Below are positions 1 through 4,901 of a stretch of 5,017 nucleotides of DNA, piece after piece; within the stretch, counting starts at the first letter, position 1, and the number at the start of each line of letters is the position of its first letter. A program made the translations under genes and the position numbers. Origin of the DNA: Actinomycetales bacterium (GTDB lineage Bacteria; Actinomycetota; Actinomycetes; Actinomycetales; Microbacteriaceae); NCBI GenBank assembly GCA_015655255.1, contig JAATFJ010000348.1, positions 1-5,017 of the forward strand, given 5' to 3'. Below the pieces are notes generated by a model. That model was not told the origin of the DNA, did no database searches, and worked only from the letters and a program-made list of their open reading frames with translations.

Positions 1-306
1 ATCGACGGGGACGAGTTCGAGGTAGCTGGGCTCGTCATCGTCGATGAAGAGCAGCAGCAGCGCGCCGCCGTAGGAGGCTTCGAGGACGACGCGGACCTCC
101 GCCCCCACGAGTCCCGCCCCCTCCCCCAGCAGGTCGATCGACGGGCACCTGCCGCAGCCGCAGGCACCGTGCACTCGAGCCGCGGCCACCCGCCGCTCCC
201 AGAGAAGGCGCTGATCGACGACGATCTCCTCCTCGTCGACGGAGGTGCCGCAACGGATCATCGTCACGAGGACTTCCCGCTCGCGCGCTGACAACTCACG
301 ATTCAT
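1..306 (-). CDS. Unrecognised small Cys-cluster protein, N-terminal part (cut by window edge)
   Basis: An open frame of 102 codons runs from the ATG at 306 leftwards to base 1 without a stop, so the C-terminus lies outside the window. The start is supported by GGTGGAG five bases upstream. I do not recognise the family. The visible part has a charged N-terminus (MNRELSARER), an isolated Cys19, and a compact cluster Cys49-Gly-Cys51-Gly-Arg-Cys54-Pro-Ser-Ile, followed by hydrophobic strand-like segments (about residues 65-88) and an acidic DDDEP stretch at 89-93. The CxCxxC arrangement could bind zinc or another metal, but this is a guess. There is no signal peptide or membrane segment in the visible part. 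It lies 223 bp after the dioxygenase gene, behind a hairpin, so it is probably a separate unit not tied to the aromatic pathway. The frame is coherent throughout and the start is good, so the gene is likely real. Confidence 0.75.
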   Translation of the reverse strand, partial: MNRELSAREREVLVTMIRCGTSVDEEEIVVDQRLLWERRVAAARVHGACGCGRCPSIDLLGEGAGLVGAEVRVVLEASYGGALLLLFIDDDEPSYLELVPVD

Positions 307-311
307 GAGTG

Positions 312-318
312 CTCCACC
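312..318 (-). promoter_or_regulatory. Ribosome binding site of the small Cys-cluster protein
   Basis: GGTGGAG on the minus strand, five bases before the ATG at 306. It fixes the start of a gene that is otherwise known only from a truncated frame. I see no convincing -35/-10 pair for this gene in 319-456. Confidence 0.6.
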
Positions 319-456
319 CGTCGCGCACCCGGCCACAGAAGGAACGAGTGACCGCTCCTCCGCCCGGAATACCGGAGTAGCGCCGCAGCGACCAGCGCTC
401 ATGTACATCGACAGCCGTCCCGAACCCGGCCTCGCGATCCTCCCAGGAATCCCCCA

Positions 457-494
457 CGCCCCCATTCTGCCGCGGACGGGGCGGAATGGGGGCG
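457..494 (-). terminator. Strong hairpin after the aromatic operon, without a T-tract
   Basis: The arms 457-471 (CGCCCCCATTCTGCC) and 480-494 pair over 15 positions around an 8-base loop (472-479). The only non-Watson-Crick position is 468/483, a T-G pair on the plus strand and an A-C mismatch in minus-strand RNA. It begins 36 bases after the dioxygenase stop. There is no run of U after it in the direction of the operon (the next bases read TGGGGG), so it is not a textbook intrinsic terminator. Many high-GC actinobacterial terminators also lack a U-tract. Its place at the 3' end of the operon, before a gene that has its own ribosome binding site, is the main reason for the call. The rest of 307-529 holds nothing else I can name. 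Confidence 0.55.
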
Positions 495-529
495 ACGGAT
501 CCCCCGGATCTCCGCGGGGCAAGGCCGGT

Positions 530-1522
530 TCAGGACCCGGCGAGCGCCTGGCGGTCGATCTCCTCCTGGTTCTCGACGTACGGGGTGCCGTGCGTGTGGA
601 AGGTCGCGACGGTCTTCATGCCCCACGCCTGCCCCTTCGCACGCTCCGCCTGCGTCCACTCCACGACCGGCCAGTCAGGGTCGAGGATAAGGCGCGCCTG
701 CGCGGTGGCGAACTCGATGCGGTTGCCGCCCGGCTCCCACACGTAGAGGAAGAAGGTCTGGTTGATGGCGTGCTTATAGGGCCCGTACTCGATGTAGACC
801 CCGTTCTCCAGGCAGATGTCCGCGGCCTTGAGCACGTCCTCCCGGGAGTCCGGCGCGAAGGCGAGGTGGTGGAAGCGCCCGCGCTGGCGGGTCCAGTCGT
901 CGGAGTAGACGACGTCATAGGACTTCTGGTGGAAGCGGAACCACCACGCCCCATAACCACCCGCGTCGAGCTTCACCCGCTCGCTCTCCCGCGCCTTCAT
1001 GGTGTCGCGCCAGAACTCCCCCGCGGCGTTGACGTCGCTCGCGAGATAGTTGATGTGGTCGAGGCGGCGGGCGTTGATCCCGCGTCCCGGGTAGGCTGCG
1101 GCCTGGTTCTTGAGCGCGGGACGGTCCTCATCGTCGGGCACATAGTGCTCGGTGTCGTAGTAGAGCGCCATGGTGTGCCCGTCCGGGTCTTCGAACTCGA
1201 AGGACCGGCCAACGCCCACCTCCGGCTCGCGCCAGCCGTGGCCGAGCCCTGCCGCCTCGATCGCCGCGACCCGACGTTCCAGGGCGTCCTGGCTCGTCGT
1301 CCGGAAGAGCGTGCGTCCCACCCCGTTCGTATCCGAGGCAGTGAGCTTGATGGAGTAGCGCTGGTATTCGTCCCAGCAGCGCAGGTAGGCGGAGTCGCCC
1401 ACGCGCGCGACCTCGCGCATCGCGAGCAGATCGCGGAAGAAGTGCAGACTCTCCTCGAATTTCGTGGTGAAGATCTCCACCGCCCCCATATGCGCGAGGT
1501 CGAAGTTTTCGGGAATGGCCAT
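530..1522 (-). CDS. VOC-superfamily (type I) extradiol ring-cleavage dioxygenase
   Basis: A 330-residue protein with the two-module layout of catechol 2,3-dioxygenase and homoprotocatechuate 2,3-dioxygenase (HPCD). Module 1 (about 8-128) runs from AHMGAVEIF to the strand FEFEDPDGHTMALYYDTEHY. Module 2 (about 152-272) holds the iron ligands His156 (RLDHINY), His219 (RFHHLAF) and Glu270 (GGNRIEF). Against HPCD recalled from memory, Asn158, Trp193 or Trp194, His251 and Tyr260 match second-sphere residues Asn157, Trp192, His248 and Tyr257. Tyr202 (SYDVVY) falls where HPCD has catalytic His200. The expected reaction is O2-dependent cleavage next to a vicinal diol by cytosolic Fe(II) enzyme. It is the last gene of the operon, 42 bp after galD, and has its own GAGGAGG at 1528-1534. 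No LigAB-type GalA is present, so I infer that this enzyme supplies 4-oxalomesaconate, perhaps from gallate. The substrate is unproven. Fold confidence is high, substrate confidence low. Confidence 0.9.
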   Translation of the reverse strand: MAIPENFDLAHMGAVEIFTTKFEESLHFFRDLLAMREVARVGDSAYLRCWDEYQRYSIKLTASDTNGVGRTLFRTTSQDALERRVAAIEAAGLGHGWREPEVGVGRSFEFEDPDGHTMALYYDTEHYVPDDEDRPALKNQAAAYPGRGINARRLDHINYLASDVNAAGEFWRDTMKARESERVKLDAGGYGAWWFRFHQKSYDVVYSDDWTRQRGRFHHLAFAPDSREDVLKAADICLENGVYIEYGPYKHAINQTFFLYVWEPGGNRIEFATAQARLILDPDWPVVEWTQAERAKGQAWGMKTVATFHTHGTPYVENQEEIDRQALAGS

Positions 1523-1527
1523 GTCGT

Positions 1528-1534
1528 CCTCCTC
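1528..1534 (-). promoter_or_regulatory. Ribosome binding site of the dioxygenase gene
   Basis: GAGGAGG on the minus strand, five bases before the ATG at 1522. It is the best Shine-Dalgarno match within the operon. The upstream genes overlap and probably rely on coupling, so this gene may be translated independently and at a higher rate. It also fixes the first ATG as the start. Confidence 0.75.
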
Positions 1535-1564
1535 GGATAGCTGTCGTCGTTGAATGTCTGCGCG

Positions 1565-2653
1565 TCACGGCCGCGGGTAGACGGTGCCGTCGAAGATCCT
1601 CCGCGCCGTCCGCAGAGAGAGGGAGGAGGCGTGCCACGCGCCACCCTCATCCTGCACGACACGAACGTCGGCGGGGAAGGATCCGCTCGGATGCTCCACC
1701 GCCACAACCCCCTCAACGGACGTTGGGGAAGTGGTCGCGACATCTGCCGCGACCGTTCCCGGGATGCGCGCGCCGGCGGCGACGGATGCCGCCATGAGCA
1801 CGCCGATGCTCGCATGGACGCGATGGGGAATGAAGGCGCGCGTCGCGATGTCCCCGCCCTCGCCCGGCGGAGAGACGAGGATCATCTTCGGCACGGTCTG
1901 CGCCGCGACGTTGCCGAGTCCGAAGAGCGGACCGGCGAGCAGGCGGATCTCTTCGAGCGTGCGGGCGAGCTCCGGATCCCCCTCCAATGCCGCGGGGCTC
2001 TCCCTCCCTGCCACGCCCAGCGCGGACGCCGCGAGGAGGACGACGGGCATTCCGTTGTCGATGAGGGTGACACGGTGCCCGGCGAGATCGTCGACGACGG
2101 ATCCAGTCGGCAGGAGCGGCCGCGTCGGGGTGATCTCCAGGTGGATGGGCGCAGCCGTTCCCGGCACTCCCGCGATCGCGGCGTCGCCCGCGTACTCCAC
2201 CCTCCCCCCGGGCGTCGCGAACTCGGACATGGCGATGTCCCCTGTGTTGACGAGCCGGATGCGCAGCCTCGTCTTCTCCCCGCGCGGGGCGACGAGGCCG
2301 CGCTCGATCGCGAACGGACCGACGGCGGCCAGCAGGTTCCCGCAGGTCTGGGTCGTCACGACCCGCGGCTCGTCCACGACGATCTGATAGAAGGTGTAGT
2401 CGATGTCGACGCCGGGGAGGTCCGAGACCGCGACGGCAGCGGCCTTGCTCGTGAGCGGATGTGCTCCGCCGAGTCCGTCGATCTCGCGTGGATCGGGGCT
2501 CCCCATCACCCGCAGGAGCACCTCCGCGCGCAGGACGGGATCGGCGGGCAGATCGTCGTCGAGGAATAAGGCGCCCTTCGAGGTGCCCCCGCGCAGGAGC
2601 ATGCAACGGATACCAGTGCGCGCGATCGCGTCGAGCCCGCCTTCAGTGGTCAC
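1565..2653 (-). CDS. galD: 4-oxalomesaconate tautomerase, PrpF/GalD family
   Basis: A 362-residue protein of the PrpF fold (two diaminopimelate-epimerase-like halves), close to the usual length of about 360. GalD in Pseudomonas putida converts the keto and enol forms of 4-oxalomesaconate, the substrate step before hydration. Visible family marks are the N-terminal RGGTSKG at residues 21-27, GGAHPLTSK with Lys70, and TCGN with Cys104; Lys and Cys at these places are the catalytic pair known in PrpF. A second-half signature lies in FGLGNVAAQTVPKM and FIPHRVHASIGV (about 244-285). The start is a GTG, inside the end of the aldolase gene (11-base overlap), with GGCGGAG at 2661-2667 seven bases upstream. 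The closest alternative, PrpF 2-methylaconitate isomerase of propionate use, is disfavoured because no prpB/C/D or acnD gene is near and galB and galC are. The reaction is assigned by family and neighbours. Confidence 0.88.
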   Translation of the reverse strand: MTTEGGLDAIARTGIRCMLLRGGTSKGALFLDDDLPADPVLRAEVLLRVMGSPDPREIDGLGGAHPLTSKAAAVAVSDLPGVDIDYTFYQIVVDEPRVVTTQTCGNLLAAVGPFAIERGLVAPRGEKTRLRIRLVNTGDIAMSEFATPGGRVEYAGDAAIAGVPGTAAPIHLEITPTRPLLPTGSVVDDLAGHRVTLIDNGMPVVLLAASALGVAGRESPAALEGDPELARTLEEIRLLAGPLFGLGNVAAQTVPKMILVSPPGEGGDIATRAFIPHRVHASIGVLMAASVAAGARIPGTVAADVATTSPTSVEGVVAVEHPSGSFPADVRVVQDEGGAWHASSLSLRTARRIFDGTVYPRP

Positions 2654-3344
2654 GGTCGTACTCCGCCTGCGCGACGTAGGTGACCCCGAGGTCGCTGAGC
2701 AGGGTGCGCAGCCCTTTGCGATCGAGAGAGAGCTCGCCGGATCGGTACGCCTCCCGGTCGGCTTCTTCCTTGGCGGTGCGCGCCTCGGCCGCGGCGAGCA
2801 CGTCCTCCGCGCGCGTGCGCGGGACGATCATGACGCCGTCGTCGTCGGCGATGACCACATCCCCCGCGTGGACGAATGCGCCGCCGACGACGATGGGGAC
2901 GTTCACGGAACCGGCCGTCGCCTTGACGGTGCCCTGCGCGTGGACGGCGGCGGACCACGCGGGGAAGCCCATCGCGCGGAGGTCGGCGATGTCGCGCACC
3001 CCCGTCGTCGTGACGAGTCCGCGCACGCCGCGCGCAAGGAGGGCCGTGGCGAAGAGGTCGCCGAATGCGCCGTCGAGCGAGGGCGAGGTCGTAGTGACGA
3101 CGAGGACGTCACCCGCCCGGCACTGTTCGATCGCCGCGTGGATCATGAGGTTGTCGCCGGGCCAGGAGCTCACCGTGACGGCGGAGCCGGCGATACGGAC
3201 CCCGTCCTGGATGGGCCGCAGGCTCGCACCGACGAGCCCCTCCCGCCCCATGGCCTCGTGCGCCGTCGCGACACCGTGCGCGGCGAGCGCATCGATCACG
3301 GCGGGATCGGCGCGCTCGATGTCCGTGACGATGATGCCGCTCAT
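2643..3344 (-). CDS. galC: 4-carboxy-4-hydroxy-2-oxoadipate (CHA) aldolase, RraA-like fold
   Basis: A 233-residue class II aldolase of the HMG/CHA family. It cleaves CHA to pyruvate and oxaloacetate with a divalent metal, and family members also decarboxylate oxaloacetate. The sequence shows the family block WPGDNLMIHAAI (61-72), GDLFATALLARGVRG (95-109) and TTTGVRD, in which Arg117 and Asp118 match the substrate-binding Arg and metal-associated Asp known from the Pseudomonas enzyme. These are followed by GFPAWSAAVHAQGT and the C-terminal DDDGVMIVP (167-175). The ATG at 3344 overlaps the galB stop as ATGA, so translation is probably coupled; only a weak GGTGAC-like site lies upstream. The frame stays open upstream to 3506, but that part lies inside galB and reads as proline/arginine-rich shadow. 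The alternative, a true RraA regulator of RNase E, fits neither the operon nor the Arg-Asp motif. Confidence 0.88.
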   Translation of the reverse strand: MSGIIVTDIERADPAVIDALAAHGVATAHEAMGREGLVGASLRPIQDGVRIAGSAVTVSSWPGDNLMIHAAIEQCRAGDVLVVTTTSPSLDGAFGDLFATALLARGVRGLVTTTGVRDIADLRAMGFPAWSAAVHAQGTVKATAGSVNVPIVVGGAFVHAGDVVIADDDGVMIVPRTRAEDVLAAAEARTAKEEADREAYRSGELSLDRKGLRTLLSDLGVTYVAQAEYDRDH

Positions 3345-4093
3345 GCGAGCACGTCCGTCACCTGCGGGTAATAGCGCACGTAGGCCTCGCCCATCGTTTC
3401 GTGCGGGAGACCGAGGTTGGGGCCCGCGTTGCGTTTGACCTGGACGCCGCGGCGGACCGCGAGATCGGTGTAGTACGACCACATGTGCTTCTGCGCGGGC
3501 AGGCACTCCATGGCCGCCCGCTTGCGCGGGAAGGCCTCGGTGATGTCGAGGAGGACGTTGGGCTTGAAGTCGCTCTGCTCGCTCTGGTGAGGCTCGAAGA
3601 AGAACACGGGCGGAGCTCCGATAATCTCGTCCTTCGTCGGGTACGTGCGGTCGAAGTTCGCGACGCCGATGGCCTGGGCGAGCACGCGCGCCTGCAGCGC
3701 CATCCGGGCGGCGGCCGGATGATCGCCGTTGTAGGGGTCGTGCAGGGGGTGTGTGAGCAGGACGTCCGGCTGGACGGCGCGGAATACGTCGACGAGCTTC
3801 GCGACCGCCTCGGGGGATTCGACGAGCGGGTAGTCGCCGAGGTCGAGGAAGACGATCTCGGCGCCGAGGGCTGCTGCTGCGGCCTCCGCCTCCGCCCGTC
3901 GGATCTCTTTGATCTCATCGAGACTCTTTCCCGCGAGCCATTGGCTGGCCGACTCACCGCGTTCCCCGTAGGAGAGGCAGGCGATCGTCACCCGATCACC
4001 GCGCAGAGCGGCCGCCGCGATCGCCCCGCCCGCCCGCCAGACGAAGTCTCCCGCATGTGCGGAGACGACGAGCATCGATGCGTGATCCGACAT
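3341..4093 (-). CDS. galB: 4-oxalomesaconate hydratase GalB (PIG-L/LmbE fold)
   Basis: A 250-residue zinc-dependent protein of the PIG-L superfamily. GalB hydrates 4-oxalomesaconate to CHA in gallate catabolism. Blocks typical of GalB are visible: VVSAHAGDFVWRAGGAI (residues 9-25), LSYGERGES (40-48), FLDLGDYPL, LLTHPLHDPYNGDHP (112-126), GAPPVFFFEPHQSEQ, HMWSYYT, and GVQVKRN near the C-terminus. His13, Asp16 and probably His125 are the metal ligands by comparison with the deacetylase MshB. The Asp that serves as general base in the deacetylases (HxDD) is Gly15 here, which argues for hydration, not deacetylation. I chose the ATG at 4093 because GGAGG lies at 4099-4103. An in-frame ATG at 4105 overlaps that site and would lie about 14 bases after the proposed -10 box. 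It is the first operon gene, and its TGA overlaps the galC ATG. The gene order galB-galC-galD equals that of P. putida. Confidence 0.9.
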   Translation of the reverse strand: MSDHASMLVVSAHAGDFVWRAGGAIAAAALRGDRVTIACLSYGERGESASQWLAGKSLDEIKEIRRAEAEAAAAALGAEIVFLDLGDYPLVESPEAVAKLVDVFRAVQPDVLLTHPLHDPYNGDHPAAARMALQARVLAQAIGVANFDRTYPTKDEIIGAPPVFFFEPHQSEQSDFKPNVLLDITEAFPRKRAAMECLPAQKHMWSYYTDLAVRRGVQVKRNAGPNLGLPHETMGEAYVRYYPQVTDVLA

Positions 4094-4097
4094 GAAG

Positions 4098-4103
4098 ACC
4101 TCC
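4098..4103 (-). promoter_or_regulatory. Ribosome binding site of galB (decides the start)
   Basis: GGAGGT on the minus strand, four bases before the ATG at 4093. The competing in-frame ATG at 4105 has no purine-rich site at a proper distance and shares bases with this one (ATGGAGG), so the shorter protein is preferred. Confidence 0.7.
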
Positions 4104-4118
4104 ATTGGCGTCGATCAG

Positions 4119-4149
4119 ACTCTACCGAAATCGCCGCCTTTTTTGTCAA
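4119..4149 (-). promoter_or_regulatory. Promoter of the galB-galC-galD-dioxygenase operon
   Basis: On the minus strand a perfect -35 hexamer TTGACA lies at 4149-4144 and a -10 TAGAGT (TAnnnT type) at 4124-4119, with a 19-base spacer, slightly long. Transcription would start near 4111-4113 and leave a leader of about 20 bases before the galB ATG at 4093. The -35 box is covered by the operator candidate at 4143-4152, which fits repression by blocked polymerase binding. The location is inferred from consensus only. Confidence 0.55.
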
Positions 4150-4152
4150 CAA
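4143..4152. promoter_or_regulatory. GntR/FCD-type operator candidate 1, over the operon -35 box
   Basis: TTGTCAACAA has the arms TTGT and ACAA around two central bases, flanked by T-run and T. This resembles operators of FCD regulators with the core TnGTnnACnA, such as VanR-type ATTGT-AT-ACAAT. It covers the whole TTGACA hexamer of the operon promoter. A binding role for the divergent regulator is inferred. Confidence 0.5.
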
Positions 4153-4166
4153 TCTTAGATCGAGTG

Positions 4167-4194
4167 CCCGACACGTGCCCCGCTTTGTGTCGGG
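4167..4194. repeat. Perfect 8-bp inverted repeat with 12-bp spacer in the divergent control region
   Basis: CCCGACAC at 4167-4174 and GTGTCGGG at 4187-4194 are exact inverse copies. The element lies between the two TnGTnnACAA sites and overlaps the weak -35 candidate of the regulator gene. It could be an operator for a second dimeric regulator, such as the IclR-like protein encoded to the right, or an RNA hairpin if transcription started further upstream. The function is unknown. Confidence 0.45.
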
Positions 4195-4215
4195 GAGTGG
4201 TTCCTGGTGCACAAT
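4185..4215 (+). promoter_or_regulatory. Possible promoter of the GntR-family regulator gene
   Basis: TTGTGT (4185-4190) and CACAAT (4210-4215) could be -35 and -10 boxes with a 19-base spacer. Both are imperfect matches. The -10 candidate overlaps the second operator candidate, which would fit autoregulation. This is the best pair I find upstream of 4245, but it is weak. Confidence 0.3.
4205..4214. promoter_or_regulatory. GntR/FCD-type operator candidate 2, near the regulator start
   Basis: TGGTGCACAA, followed by T, shares the pattern T-n-GT-nn-ACAAT with the site at 4143-4152. The two centres are 62 bp apart, close to six helical turns. It lies 30 bases before the regulator ATG, over the -10 candidate. 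Its left arm has one departure from symmetry (TGGT against TTGT). Confidence 0.4.
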
Positions 4216-4244
4216 CGAGGGAGCAACTGAGGGGAGGCCGCACC

Positions 4245-4901
4245 ATGGCCGAGAACTCCGACGTGCGCGGCCAGCTGCGCGAGGCGATTCTCCGCGGAGC
4301 CTACGCGCCCCGGCAACGGCTCATCGAAGCCGACCTCGCCGAGGAGTACGCGGCGAGTCGCTTCGTCCTCCGCAACGCCCTCATCGCCCTCGCGGCGGAG
4401 GGCCTTATCGAGCTGCGCCCCAACCGCGGCGCCCGCATCCGCGAGATCTCCGTCGCCGAGGCCATCGAGATCACCGAGGTGCGCCGTGCGGTGGAAAGCC
4501 TCGTCGCCTCCATCGCCGCCGAACGCGTCTCCGATGCGCAGATCTCCACGCTGCGGACCCTCGGCGACGAGATGGCCGCGGCCGTGGAAAGCGGTCGCAT
4601 GCTCGACTATTCCGACCTCAATGCCCGACTGCACAGCATGATCCGGGAGATCGCCCACCACGACACCGCTGCACGCGTCATCACCCAGCTCAACGGGCAG
4701 ATGGTGCGGCATCAGTTCCGGCTCTCCCTCTTCCCCGGTCGCCCGGAGGTGTCGCTCGGTGAGCACCTCGCGATCGTCGACGCCGTGTGCAACCGGAATC
4801 CGGACGCCGCCCATGCCGCTATGACGCGGCATGTCACGAGCGTCATCGCCACCCTGCGGGCGATCGAAACATCGCGGGCAGAGCCATCGACACACCCCTG
4901 A
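4245..4901 (+). CDS. GntR-family transcriptional regulator, FCD (FadR-type) subfamily
   Basis: A 218-residue DNA-binding protein with the usual FCD layout. A winged helix-turn-helix occupies about residues 5-68 (LREAILRGAYAPRQRLIEAD, LAEEYAASRFVLRNAL, AEGLIELRPNRGARI), and a helical effector domain about 70-205. The metal/ligand-site histidines of FCD domains can be placed at His130 (LNARLH), His174 (GEHLAIVDA) and His196 (MTRHV). Asn126 stands where many members have Asp. The turn after the recognition helix reads SRFVLRNAL instead of the common SRTPVREAL. The ATG at 4245 is preceded by GGGGAGG at 4231-4237. The frame is open back to 4092, but that part lies over the control region. FCD proteins usually repress a neighbouring operon until a carboxylic acid binds. 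Its divergent position makes it the likely regulator of the galBCD-dioxygenase operon and of itself. The effector (gallate, 4-oxalomesaconate or CHA) is a guess. Confidence 0.9.
   Translation: MAENSDVRGQLREAILRGAYAPRQRLIEADLAEEYAASRFVLRNALIALAAEGLIELRPNRGARIREISVAEAIEITEVRRAVESLVASIAAERVSDAQISTLRTLGDEMAAAVESGRMLDYSDLNARLHSMIREIAHHDTAARVITQLNGQMVRHQFRLSLFPGRPEVSLGEHLAIVDAVCNRNPDAAHAAMTRHVTSVIATLRAIETSRAEPSTHP

Noticed and set aside
401..408. Palindrome ATGTACAT in the 307-529 gap
   Set aside because: An 8-bp palindrome alone is expected by chance, and there is no second copy or clear promoter beside it.
245..1540. Long plus-strand open frame opposite the dioxygenase gene
   Set aside because: It is the antisense shadow of a well-supported gene. 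Its product is rich in Val, Arg, Gly and Pro with no recognisable motif, as expected from high-GC codon bias.
1550..2569. Plus-strand open frame opposite galD
   Set aside because: Low-complexity Arg/Asp/Gly-rich translation with no domain. The minus-strand frame carries the complete PrpF-family motifs.
1565..2653. PrpF 2-methylaconitate isomerase of the methylcitrate cycle
   Set aside because: No methylcitrate-cycle gene is near, while the neighbours are the partners of GalD.
2643..3344. RraA, regulator of ribonuclease E activity
   Set aside because: The fold is shared, but the Arg117-Asp118 pair and the place between galB and galD favour the CHA aldolase.
3345..3506. 54-residue N-terminal extension of the aldolase
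   Set aside because: It lies entirely within galB, reads as Arg/Pro-rich shadow, and the ATG at 3344 with ATGA overlap gives the family-typical length.
4092..4244. 51-residue N-terminal extension of the GntR-family regulator
   Set aside because: It covers the promoter and operators, has no family homology that I can see, and the ATG at 4245 has a proper Shine-Dalgarno site.
3401..4762. Long plus-strand frame across galB, the control region and the regulator
   Set aside because: It crosses a divergent promoter region and two real genes in a wrong frame, and its second half is Arg/Pro-rich shadow.
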